The position numbers and the translations under genes are program-made. The notes below the pieces were generated by a model, which saw nothing but the letters and a program-made list of their open reading frames with translations, had not been told where the DNA came from and did no database searches. From positions 1 through 11,249 of the forward strand of contig MDJN01000041.1 of assembly GCA_001995005.1 (NCBI GenBank): 11,249 nucleotides of DNA. The letters are read 5' to 3'. Position 1 is the first letter of the stretch, and each line of letters starts with the position of its first letter. Of the stretch, positions 1 to 6,041 are shown in pieces. Origin of the DNA: Candidatus Parepulonipiscium sp. PG-Nun2H_MBin03. Its GTDB lineage: Bacteria > Bacillota > Clostridia > Lachnospirales > Cellulosilyticaceae.

Positions 1-20
1 ACACGCCGCTCTTCCGATCT
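1..20 (+). other. Residual Illumina adapter (assembly artefact)
   Basis: These 20 bases match the last 20 bases of the Illumina universal (P5/TruSeq read 1) adapter, ending in GCTCTTCCGATCT, at 19 of 20 positions; only base 6 differs (C for A). The orientation is that of adapter ligated directly to an insert, and the permease reading frame becomes recognisable at base 21. The block is therefore library sequence left on a contig end and should not be read as biology, although it happens to be free of stop codons in the permease frame. Confidence 0.95.
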
Positions 21-665
21 GGCATCGGATTTGCATTAGCTTTACTCACAAACCATTCTGCGATAAAAGGAAAAGCATTTTACAGAACAGTGTTTATTCT
101 ACCCTGGGCCATACCTGCATTCGTTTTAATCATGCTACTTAGCATAATGTATGGAAAAGAAGGTATGTTGGCTGAATGGGTTACTGGCTTAAATTTGGAT
201 ATAAAAAACAATACTTTTTTGACTAGATTTATATTGATTGCAATACAAAGTTGGCTGGGTAGTGCCTATGTATTTTTATTATCCACTAATGTCCTTCAAG
301 CAATCCCAGCAGATTTCTATGAGGCAGCCCAACTAGATGGTGCAAGTGTTTGGCAAAAACTTAGTAAAATTACATTGCCTATAATCTTATTTCAAACAGC
401 CCCATTATTAATTGCCCAATATACATTTAACTTTAATAACTTTTCTATCATATATTTGTTTAACGAAGGGGGGCCATTAAATCCAGTCAAGTATGGAAAC
501 TTAGCTGGCTCTAGCGATATTTTGATTTCGTATGTATATAAACTAATGATACTCAATCAGCAAGAAGCAGTGGGGGCAGCGATTACTGTAATTATTACGA
601 TAGGGCTTACGGTCTTTGCGTTTATTGCATTTAAAAGATCAAAAACTTTTAGAAAAAACATTTGA
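21..665 (+). CDS. Carbohydrate ABC transporter permease, MalF/GanP-like (5' partial)
   Basis: This is an inner-membrane subunit of a binding-protein-dependent sugar importer (type I ABC importer, MalF side). The frame is open from base 21 and gives about 214 residues; the N-terminal part lies beyond the contig end. A GTG at base 90 is internal to the conserved domain and is not the true start. The EAA loop that docks onto the ATPase is visible from base 321 (EAA, then LDGAS, then ITLP). The later stretch FNNFSIIYLFNEGGP followed by AGSSDILISYVYKL resembles maltodextrin/galactooligosaccharide permeases of Firmicutes. Several hydrophobic segments are evident and the C-terminus is basic. The stop TGA lies 4 nt before the most likely start of the partner permease, as expected of an operon. 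The exact sugar cannot be read from the sequence, so MalF-like is a family assignment. Confidence 0.9.
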   Translation, partial: GIGFALALLTNHSAIKGKAFYRTVFILPWAIPAFVLIMLLSIMYGKEGMLAEWVTGLNLDIKNNTFLTRFILIAIQSWLGSAYVFLLSTNVLQAIPADFYEAAQLDGASVWQKLSKITLPIILFQTAPLLIAQYTFNFNNFSIIYLFNEGGPLNPVKYGNLAGSSDILISYVYKLMILNQQEAVGAAITVIITIGLTVFAFIAFKRSKTFRKNI

Positions 666-669
666 AAGG

Positions 670-1497
670 ATGGATACATTGGAAGAAAAACAATCATTAG
701 CTCAAAAAATGGGACTAACTTTAAATTATGCAATACTTATAATCTGGTCTATAACAATTATAGCACCCATATTGCAGATGATAGTCTTTGCATTTAGCAT
801 CAATCACACTTTTACATTCAATAATTTTGAATATTTAGTGGAGAACACGCTATATTTAACTTGGGTAATTAACACCGTTTTTATCGCTGCTACCACAGGT
901 TTGGTAACTTTGATATTTGTGTCTATGACAGGCTTTGCCTATTCCCGATATCGTTTTAAAGGCAAAAGAGCTTCATTAATGTTTTTAGCTATAATTCAAA
1001 TAATACCTTCATTTGCTGGGATGGTTGCATATTTTATGTTGCAATCTATTATTGGAGAATTTCTACCGTTTTTTTCTCGGCAAATGATGCTAATTTGTAT
1101 ATACTCAGCCGCTGGAATTGCTGGCAACACTTTTATCTTAAAAGGCTATTTAGATTCTGTTTCTACGGAACTCGATGACGCTGCCAGAATTGATGGTTGT
1201 TCCGAAGTAAAAGTTTACCGCTTAATTATTTTACCTATTGCTAGGCCAATACTAAGCCTTATTGGATTTTGGTCAGTTATTGGCCCATTTATGGATTATT
1301 TATTGCCAAGAGTATTGTTGACCAACCCCGAATCCTATACTCTGGCAGCTGGTCTATATACTTTAGCTATAGGTACTGATGATATTGACCAATCTGCTTT
1401 TGCTGCTGGTAGTTTACTTATTGCAATTCCAACTGCGATTGTGTTTTCTTTATTGCAACGCTATTTAATTGGAGGACTTTACAATAAGGTAAGTTAG
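670..1497 (+). CDS. Carbohydrate ABC transporter permease, MalG/GanQ-like
   Basis: This is the second membrane subunit of the sugar importer. The 275 residues are a usual length for MalG. Hydrophobic segments occur near residues 18-42, 65-90, 103-127, 138-158, 190-212 and 246-265, consistent with six helices. The EAA-type loop is at about residues 167-195 (ELDDAARIDG, then LIILPIARP), with the conserved Gly176. The C-terminal part, with PESYTLAAGLYTL and then FAAGSLLIAIPTAIVF, is typical of maltodextrin permeases. The start is uncertain. ATG at 670 lies 4 nt after the upstream stop, but its only Shine-Dalgarno (GAAAGGA, 664-670) touches it. TTG at 679 would sit 8 nt after that same site. TTG at 616, overlapping the previous gene, is less likely. 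I chose 670; the difference to 679 is three residues. Confidence 0.9.
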   Translation: MDTLEEKQSLAQKMGLTLNYAILIIWSITIIAPILQMIVFAFSINHTFTFNNFEYLVENTLYLTWVINTVFIAATTGLVTLIFVSMTGFAYSRYRFKGKRASLMFLAIIQIIPSFAGMVAYFMLQSIIGEFLPFFSRQMMLICIYSAAGIAGNTFILKGYLDSVSTELDDAARIDGCSEVKVYRLIILPIARPILSLIGFWSVIGPFMDYLLPRVLLTNPESYTLAAGLYTLAIGTDDIDQSAFAAGSLLIAIPTAIVFSLLQRYLIGGLYNKVS

Positions 1498-1527
1498 AAC
1501 GTTAAATGTACAAAAGGAGAAACTTAT

Positions 1528-2613
1528 ATGAGAATTACACTAAGTAATATCGGAAAAAAATATGATGGCATAGACCAATTTACATTACGCCATATTAATT
1601 TAGATATAGACGATAGGGAGTTTTGCGTTATATTAGGCCCAACTGGAAGTGGCAAAACCACTTTATTACGAATGATAGCAGGACTAAACACTATTTCGGA
1701 AGGCGATTTATTATTTGGAACAAGATGCGTAAACAAAGTTCCCCCAAAAGATCGAGATATTGCAATGGTATTTCAATCATATGCACTTTACCCTCATATG
1801 ACAGTTTATGAAAATATGGCATTTTCCCTATCTATAAGGAAGGAACAGAAAAAATTAATTCACCAAAGAGTAATCGAAGCAGCTGATGCTTTGCAAATTC
1901 GGGAGTATTTATATTCCAAACCAGCCGAAATTTCCAATGATAAACGTCAACGAGTAGCAATAGGCAGAGCAGTAGTTAGAAATCCCAGAATATTATTAAT
2001 GGACGAACCATTATCAAATTTAGATTCCCGATTACGTGACGATATGCGAATTGAATTAGTCAAGTTGCATCAATCTCTGCAGACTACATCAATTTATGTC
2101 ACACATGACCAAGAAGAAGCTATGACTATGGCCACGAAAATTGTTCTTATGAACGAAGGAAAAATTCAGCAAGTAGGAACTCCCGAAGAATTTTATTCTC
2201 GCCCCCAAAATATGTTTGTGGCAAAGTTTATTGGCTCTCCCACGATAAATATTTTGCGTGGAGTAATTGCAGGTGGCCATTTTACCACTCGAGATACTAT
2301 GATTACAATCAAGTTAAATTCTCATGATGCTCAAAAGCTACTACCTTATGAAGGTAAAGTTGTATATATGGGCATTCGGTCCGAACGCTTTATTACGGAA
2401 CAAGCTGAGGATAACTTATTTGAATGTATAATAGATGTCATTCAATTGTTAGGAAAAGAACAAACGCTTTATTGCAAGCTTAAAAATAAAGAACAGTGTA
2501 TAATTACTGCTCCAGGCCATTTAAAATATCAAACAGAGCAAATTTATTATTTTGGATTTGATAATGATGCACTGCATTTTTTTGATAGCACTACTGAAGA
2601 GCGAATTAATTAG
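1528..2613 (+). CDS. Sugar ABC transporter ATP-binding protein, UgpC/MsmK type, with degenerate signature motif
   Basis: This is a cytoplasmic ATPase expected to power the two preceding permeases. The 361 residues contain an N-terminal nucleotide-binding domain (about 1-230) and a C-terminal TOBE/OB-like regulatory region (about 235-355), as in MalK, MsmK and UgpC. Visible motifs are Walker A GPTGSGKT (37-44), Q-loop Gln83, Walker B ILLMDE (155-160, catalytic Glu160), D-loop SNLD (163-166) and H-loop His193. The signature, normally LSGGQRQRV, reads ISNDKRQRV (135-143), so both glycines and the glutamine are replaced while Ser136 and the flanking residues are kept. The start is well supported by AAAGGAG (1513-1519), 8 nt before ATG. 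The gene follows the permease by 30 nt and probably shares its transcript. No convincing terminator follows. Since a MalK-type ATPase normally works as a homodimer, the altered signature would affect both ATP sites; the effect is not known. Confidence 0.93.
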   Translation: MRITLSNIGKKYDGIDQFTLRHINLDIDDREFCVILGPTGSGKTTLLRMIAGLNTISEGDLLFGTRCVNKVPPKDRDIAMVFQSYALYPHMTVYENMAFSLSIRKEQKKLIHQRVIEAADALQIREYLYSKPAEISNDKRQRVAIGRAVVRNPRILLMDEPLSNLDSRLRDDMRIELVKLHQSLQTTSIYVTHDQEEAMTMATKIVLMNEGKIQQVGTPEEFYSRPQNMFVAKFIGSPTINILRGVIAGGHFTTRDTMITIKLNSHDAQKLLPYEGKVVYMGIRSERFITEQAEDNLFECIIDVIQLLGKEQTLYCKLKNKEQCIITAPGHLKYQTEQIYYFGFDNDALHFFDSTTEERIN

Positions 2614-2677
2614 AATAAAAACTTTTAGTCACATTGTTGCAATTGAATTAATAAAATATTACAGTTACATTAGTTTA

Positions 2678-2706
2678 TTGACTTAATCATTGTCATATGT
2701 TATAAT
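2678..2706 (+). promoter_or_regulatory. Sigma-A promoter of the TSUP exporter gene
   Basis: The -35 box is TTGACT (2678-2683) and the -10 box TATAAT (2701-2706), separated by exactly 17 nt. A TG at 2698-2699 gives an extended -10 (TGTTATAAT). Transcription would start near 2713, giving a leader of about 39 nt. It lies in the gap between the ABC ATPase stop and the exporter start, so the exporter is probably transcribed independently of the sugar operon. The rest of the gap (2614-2677) shows no hairpin with a T-run. Confidence 0.85.
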
Positions 2707-2751
2707 TTTATTAATGACTTTTTAGAACAAGTGCTAAAGGAGGAGTTTTTT

Positions 2752-3558
2752 ATGGAAACTATTCTAATTTGTATAATAGCGGGCCTTGGTGCTGGTCTTG
2801 GGACTGGATTTGCTGGGATGAGTGCTGCTGTTGTTATATCACCAATGCTTGTTACATTTTTGGGCGTAAATCCTTACGAAGCTATTGGTATTGCTTTAGC
2901 CTCAGACGTTTTAGCTAGTGGTGTTTCTGCCTTTACTTATGCAAAAAATAAAAATATTGATATAAAACGTAGTAAGTCATTATTTATTAGTGTTTTAATT
3001 TTTACTGGTATAGGCGCTTTGGTAGCTCAGCAGGTCCCAGTGGCAACAATGGGTAACCTAACTGTATACGGCTCACTTCTTATGGGCATAAACTTCTTTA
3101 TGAAATCTTTTAAAAAAGAAGAAATTACAGAAGCGACTGAAATCCAAGAGCAACCTCAAGATAATTTAGCAGAAGCCAAAACCTTTAAACAAAAAATCCG
3201 TCCTTTTCTGCCAGTGTTATGTGGTTCTTTAATTGGATTTATATGCGGATTTATTGGGGCTGGTGGTGGAATTATGATGCTAATTCTACTTACTACTGTG
3301 TTAAATTACGAATTAAAAACCGCTGTAGGAACTAGTGTATTTATCATGACATTTACTGCTCTATTTGGGGCAACATCGCACTTTACCCTACAAAGGATTA
3401 TGCCTGACCCTATGATATTATCACTTTGTGCATTATCTACGTTAACTTTTGCCCTATTAGGTGCTAAATTTGCCAATAAAGCACAAGCACATGTTTTAAA
3501 TCGTGCAACAGGTATTGTGTTAATGTCTCTAGGAACATTTATGATACTTGCAGTTTAA
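2752..3558 (+). CDS. TSUP family membrane transporter (sulfite exporter TauE/SafE family)
   Basis: This is an integral membrane protein of 268 residues, a normal length for the TauE/SafE family (formerly DUF81), whose studied members move sulfite, sulfoacetate or related organosulfur anions. The family's internal duplication is visible. A glycine-rich N-terminal half (GLGAGLGTGFAGMSAAVVISPML) and a C-terminal half with GFICGFIGAGGGIMMLILL each carry the G-x-G-rich helix followed by a helix with a T/S-rich segment. A hydrophilic loop rich in Glu and Gln (about residues 117-150) joins the halves. ATG at 2752 is chosen over the in-frame GTG at 2731 because AAAGGAGG (2736-2743) ends 8 nt before it. 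The gene has its own promoter and terminator and looks monocistronic. The substrate cannot be inferred, because no sulfur-metabolism gene is adjacent. Confidence 0.88.
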   Translation: METILICIIAGLGAGLGTGFAGMSAAVVISPMLVTFLGVNPYEAIGIALASDVLASGVSAFTYAKNKNIDIKRSKSLFISVLIFTGIGALVAQQVPVATMGNLTVYGSLLMGINFFMKSFKKEEITEATEIQEQPQDNLAEAKTFKQKIRPFLPVLCGSLIGFICGFIGAGGGIMMLILLTTVLNYELKTAVGTSVFIMTFTALFGATSHFTLQRIMPDPMILSLCALSTLTFALLGAKFANKAQAHVLNRATGIVLMSLGTFMILAV

Positions 3559-3563
3559 TATAG

Positions 3564-3610
3564 ATAAGGACTTAACCATATTTATTTGGCTAAGTCCTTA
3601 TTTTATTATT
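3564..3610 (+). terminator. Intrinsic terminator after the TSUP gene
   Basis: A perfect 11-bp stem pairs ATAAGGACTTA (3564-3574) with TAAGTCCTTAT (3591-3601). It is extended inward by CCA/TGG beyond one mismatch, and the + strand continues with TTTTATTATT. It begins 5 nt after the exporter stop codon. The stem is symmetric, so it might also stop minus-strand transcription from the convergent CBS gene, but the T-run on that side is poor. Confidence 0.85.
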
Positions 3611-3711
3611 CTATTCTTCTTATTCTATTCTTATCAATCTATTCTTGTCAATCTATTCTTGTCAATCTATTCTTATCAATCTATTCTTATCAATCTATTC
3701 TTCTTATTCTA
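3610..3711. repeat. 14-bp tandem repeat array between convergent genes
   Basis: Five head-to-tail copies of TCTATTCTT(A/G)TCAA occupy 3624-3637, 3638-3651, 3652-3665, 3666-3679 and 3680-3693. Copies 2 and 3 carry G at position 10 and the others A. The array is bracketed by two identical 18-bp copies of TCTATTCTTCTTATTCTA (3610-3627 and 3694-3711). The right-hand copy lies inside the 3' coding end of the minus-strand CBS gene, whose TGA stop falls in the last 14-bp unit. The strand is strongly asymmetric, almost all pyrimidine on + and purine-rich on -. It resembles a minisatellite produced by slippage and is not a CRISPR. Confidence 0.92.
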
Positions 3712-4310
3712 AATCCATTTTCCTCTAACTTATCTGCCAGCTTTTTAGGATTTTCAATATCAACTCTAACTAAAAATTGTCTAAGATTCATTACATTAAC
3801 ATCAATTTGTACAATACTTATAATATTTCCATCTTGTTTACTAATAATTTCGGCTAGTTTAGCCACACGTCCTTTTACATCATGAGTTGAAATTATCATT
3901 CTAGTATGTCCAAATCCTAAAATATTGGTAAATGTCCCAAAAATAGCATTATGTGTCAGAATTCCCACAAATTCATCTTTATCATCAACTACGGGTATAA
4001 ACTGCCTATTCTTATTTGCTATAAGCTGTATTGCAATTTCTAGTATATCATCTTTATTTACAGATTCTATAGTAGTTTTCATAAATTCTGATACGGGACG
4101 TTGCAATAATGCTTCTTTAGATTGTGATACATTAAAGTATTCTTCAAATATATACTTTTTTGATATAATCCCTACAAATTTATCTCCTTCTACAACTGGC
4201 AGAGATAATAAATTTTTGGAATTAATTAAACATAGTGCTTGTTCAACTGTGTCAGATATTTTCACCATTGTAAGCTTACTTTTAGCAATCATTATATTTT
4301 TTACTACCAT
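3690..4310 (-). CDS. AcuB-like CBS-CBS-ACT domain protein
   Basis: This is a cytoplasmic protein of 206 residues, close to Bacillus AcuB in size and layout. Two CBS motifs, which in this family bind adenine nucleotides, occupy about residues 5-60 (SLPVVEGDKFVGIIS) and 75-130 (FIPVVDDKDEFVGILTH). An ACT-like C-terminal domain (about 136-206) begins HTRMIISTHDVKGRVAKLAEII. No catalytic domain is present, so a regulatory, ligand-sensing role is inferred; AcuB was linked genetically to acetoin use, but no acu genes are adjacent here. ATG at 4310 is chosen because AAGGGGGTGA, one base from the ideal ribosome binding site, ends 5 nt before it; an in-frame start 18 codons upstream would run through that site and into the upstream inverted repeat. 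The last codons (RIRRID) and the stop lie in repeated DNA. It is transcribed toward the exporter gene and separated from rplQ by a terminator, so it is probably an independent unit. Confidence 0.88.
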   Translation of the reverse strand: MVVKNIMIAKSKLTMVKISDTVEQALCLINSKNLLSLPVVEGDKFVGIISKKYIFEEYFNVSQSKEALLQRPVSEFMKTTIESVNKDDILEIAIQLIANKNRQFIPVVDDKDEFVGILTHNAIFGTFTNILGFGHTRMIISTHDVKGRVAKLAEIISKQDGNIISIVQIDVNVMNLRQFLVRVDIENPKKLADKLEENGFRIRRID

Positions 4311-4331
4311 ACTACTCACCCCCTTTAAAAT

Positions 4332-4385
4332 ATTATACAACTTTTTATATAAAAAATCTAGCAATTTTTATATAAAAAGTTGTAT
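4332..4385 (-). promoter_or_regulatory. Perfect 21-bp inverted repeat overlapping a putative -10 box upstream of the CBS gene
   Basis: The arms 4335-4355 and 4365-4385 are exact reverse complements (21 of 21), with a 9-nt spacer ATCTAGCAA. Each arm contains the 14-mer TTTTTATATAAAAA, itself a perfect palindrome, so the same site is also repeated directly 23 bp apart. On the minus strand a TATAAT (4332-4337) overlaps the gene-proximal edge and lies 21 nt upstream of the CBS start codon; I see no good -35 at 17 nt. This could be an operator pair over the promoter, a leader hairpin, or both. The inverted repeat is certain; the regulatory role is inferred. Confidence 0.5.
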
Positions 4386-4416
4386 TAATTTAGATTAGCT
4401 TTTCCTAATTTTAAGT

Positions 4417-4454
4417 AAAAAAACTACCCCACTAATCTGTATTAGTGGAGCAGT
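4417..4454 (-). terminator. Intrinsic terminator of the ribosomal protein operon after rplQ
   Basis: On the minus strand a 14-bp stem (ACTGCTCCACTAAT with ATTAGTGGGGTAGT, including two G-T pairs) closes a 4-nt ACAG loop. It is followed directly by a run of seven T, seen as A at 4417-4423 on +. It starts about 10 nt after the rplQ stop codon. It ends the long ribosomal transcript and insulates the CBS gene. Confidence 0.92.
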
Positions 4455-4464
4455 CTTATAGTTA

Positions 4465-4992
4465 CTATACAAGTTCGATAATAACTTCTGGTGCCGCATC
4501 ACCTTTACGAGCTCCAAGTTTAATAATTCTTGTATACCCACCGTTACGGCTTGTATAATTTGGGGCAATATCACTAAAAATTTTATCTACCAAATCAACT
4601 TTTTTTGCTTGTCTTTTCTTTCTGCCTTCTACCTGAGTAATAGGATAAAGAATTTTTAGCATTTGTCGTCTAGCATGAAGTCTTGATGGATTATCTTTTT
4701 TAATAGTTTTTTGTACTTCTTCAAAAATAGTAACCGTTTTTTGTCCTTCTACTTTTTCTTTTATTCTTTTACCATTAACATCTTTTTTAGGAACTTTAGC
4801 AGTAATAGTTACTTCTTCATAATTGTCCTTTTCACGAACGCCCATAGCAATAAGTTTTTCCGCTATTTTACGTACTTCTTTTGCTTTAGCCTCAGTTGTT
4901 TTTATCTTACCATGGTATAAGAGATTGGTTACTTGATTACGCAGTAATGCTTTACGTTGTGATGCATTACGCCCAAGTTTTCTTTGTGCCAT
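4465..4992 (-). CDS. rplQ: 50S ribosomal protein L17, with internal insertion
   Basis: This is a large-subunit ribosomal protein and the last gene of the alpha-operon segment. The N-terminus (MAQRKLGRNASQRKALLRNQ) and the C-terminal block GGYTRIIKLGARKGDAAPE followed by IELV are standard L17. At 175 residues it is about 50 longer than the usual 115-130. The excess is a charged insertion at about residues 58-102, between the helix ending LIAMGVREKDN and the block beginning SRLHARRQMLK. To my knowledge such enlarged L17 proteins are typical of Lachnospiraceae-like Clostridia, so this is lineage evidence and not a chimera. The start is supported by AGGAGG upstream of ATG. It lies 21 nt after rpoA and is followed by a strong terminator. 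Confidence 0.97.
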   Translation of the reverse strand: MAQRKLGRNASQRKALLRNQVTNLLYHGKIKTTEAKAKEVRKIAEKLIAMGVREKDNYEEVTITAKVPKKDVNGKRIKEKVEGQKTVTIFEEVQKTIKKDNPSRLHARRQMLKILYPITQVEGRKKRQAKKVDLVDKIFSDIAPNYTSRNGGYTRIIKLGARKGDAAPEVIIELV

Positions 4993-5013
4993 GCCTGAAC
5001 CTCCTTATTTTGA

Positions 5014-5973
5014 TTAATCTTCATTAGGTCTAAGCTGTAGTCCTAAATCTTCTAATTTATTAAATACTTCCTCTAATGACTTGCGACCTAAGTTACGTAC
5101 TTTCATCATTTCGTCTTCAGTTTTATTAGTTAAATCTTCAACAGTATTAATGCCGGCACGTTTCAAACAATTAAACGATCTTACAGATAAATCTAATTCT
5201 TCAATAGTCATCTCAAGAGTTTTTTCCTTAGAGTCATCTTCCTTAGTTATCATAATTTCTGCTCGTTTAGCATGTTCTGATAGGTCTATAAATATATTTA
5301 AATGCTCACTTAACACTTTAGCTGCTAAACTCACTGCTTCGTCAGGTCTAATGGTTCCCTTAGTAAAGACCTCTAACGTTAGTTTGTCAAAATCGGTTTG
5401 TTGTCCTACTCGGGTGTCTTCTACTTTAAAATTTACCCGCTCTACTGGAGTATAGCTTGCATCTACTGGAATTACTCCGATTGGTAAATCAGACTTTTTT
5501 AATTTATTAACTCCCACATATCCACGACCACTAGTAATAGTAAGCTCTGCATATAAATGACTATCTTGTTCACTATTTAAAGTTGCTATATACATATCCG
5601 GATTTAATATTTCTACATCTAAAGGACACTTTATATCATTTGCAGTAACAACACCTTCACCAGATACTTCAATATATGCCGTTTTTGGTTCCAGGTTTTC
5701 ACTGTTATCTTTTATAGCTAGTCCTTTAAGATTTAGAATAATCTCTAATACATCTTCTTTAACTTGTGCGATAGTACTAAACTCATGTAGTACGCCTTCA
5801 AATTTGACATTGCTTATTGCCGCTCCGGGTAATGTAGATAATAGTATTCTACGCAGTCCATTACCAAGGGTCATCCCATATCCTCTCTCAAGCGGTTCTA
5901 TTACAAAGCAACCGTACTTACCATCTTCTGATAAGGCTTTTATTTCTATTTTTGGTTTTTCAAATTCCAACAC
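5014..5973 (-). CDS. rpoA: DNA-directed RNA polymerase subunit alpha
   Basis: This subunit nucleates assembly of core RNA polymerase and contacts promoter UP elements and activators. The length of 319 residues is normal. The N-terminal dimerisation domain (about 1-230) contains the hallmark EPLERGYGMTLGNGLRRILLSTLPGAA. After a linker, the C-terminal helix-hairpin-helix domain (about 248-315) contains LDLSVRSFNCLKRAGINTVEDL and RNLGRKSLEEV, including the conserved Arg and Gly-Arg residues used in DNA binding. Translation starts at GTG (5973) with AAGGAGG (5983-5989) 9 nt upstream. The gap to rpsK is 68 nt and holds no rpsD, which in many Clostridia sits between these genes. A short inverted repeat in that gap could cover the ribosome binding site. 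Confidence 0.98.
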   Translation of the reverse strand: MLEFEKPKIEIKALSEDGKYGCFVIEPLERGYGMTLGNGLRRILLSTLPGAAISNVKFEGVLHEFSTIAQVKEDVLEIILNLKGLAIKDNSENLEPKTAYIEVSGEGVVTANDIKCPLDVEILNPDMYIATLNSEQDSHLYAELTITSGRGYVGVNKLKKSDLPIGVIPVDASYTPVERVNFKVEDTRVGQQTDFDKLTLEVFTKGTIRPDEAVSLAAKVLSEHLNIFIDLSEHAKRAEIMITKEDDSKEKTLEMTIEELDLSVRSFNCLKRAGINTVEDLTNKTEDEMMKVRNLGRKSLEEVFNKLEDLGLQLRPNED

Positions 5974-5980
5974 CCAATAA

Positions 5981-6016
5981 ACCCTCCTTCATTTTTAAAG
6001 TGTTCCTACCGAGGGT
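5981..6016 (-). other. rpsK-rpoA spacer with a possible weak Shine-Dalgarno-sequestering hairpin
   Basis: In the 68-nt spacer (5974-6041), ACCCTC at 6016-6011 on the minus strand can pair with GAGGGT at 5986-5981, which overlaps the rpoA ribosome binding site AAGGAGG. The loop would be 24 nt and the stem only 6 bp, so the structure is marginal and may be chance. No ORF or remnant of rpsD is visible in the spacer. Confidence 0.25.
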
Positions 6017-6041
6017 GACGAACTCATTGCTAAGCAAATCA

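Noticed and set aside
2614..2677. Possible terminator after the ABC ATPase gene
   Set aside because: I found no GC-containing hairpin followed by a T-run; only AT-rich sequence is present before the exporter promoter.
2692..2718. Short inverted repeat GTCAT/ATGAC around the TSUP -10 box as an operator
   Set aside because: Only 5 bp match, which is expected by chance in such AT-rich sequence.
3610..3711. Tandem repeats as a possible CRISPR array
   Set aside because: The 14-bp units are directly contiguous with no spacers, and no cas genes are present.
3586..3885. A + strand ORF of 99 codons across the tandem repeats
   Set aside because: It is low-complexity translation of the 14-bp repeats running into the antisense of the CBS gene, begins inside the terminator hairpin and has no ribosome binding site.
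3925..4398. A + strand ORF of 157 codons opposite the CBS gene, and similar ORFs opposite rplQ, rpoA, rpsM, map, secY and rplO
   Set aside because: These are antisense shadows of conserved genes in AT-rich DNA, without ribosome binding sites or recognisable domains.
6024..6036. TTGC-TTA-GCAA hairpin in the rpsK-rpoA spacer as a terminator or attenuator
   Set aside because: It has a 4-bp stem, no T-run, and lies inside an operon that must be read through.
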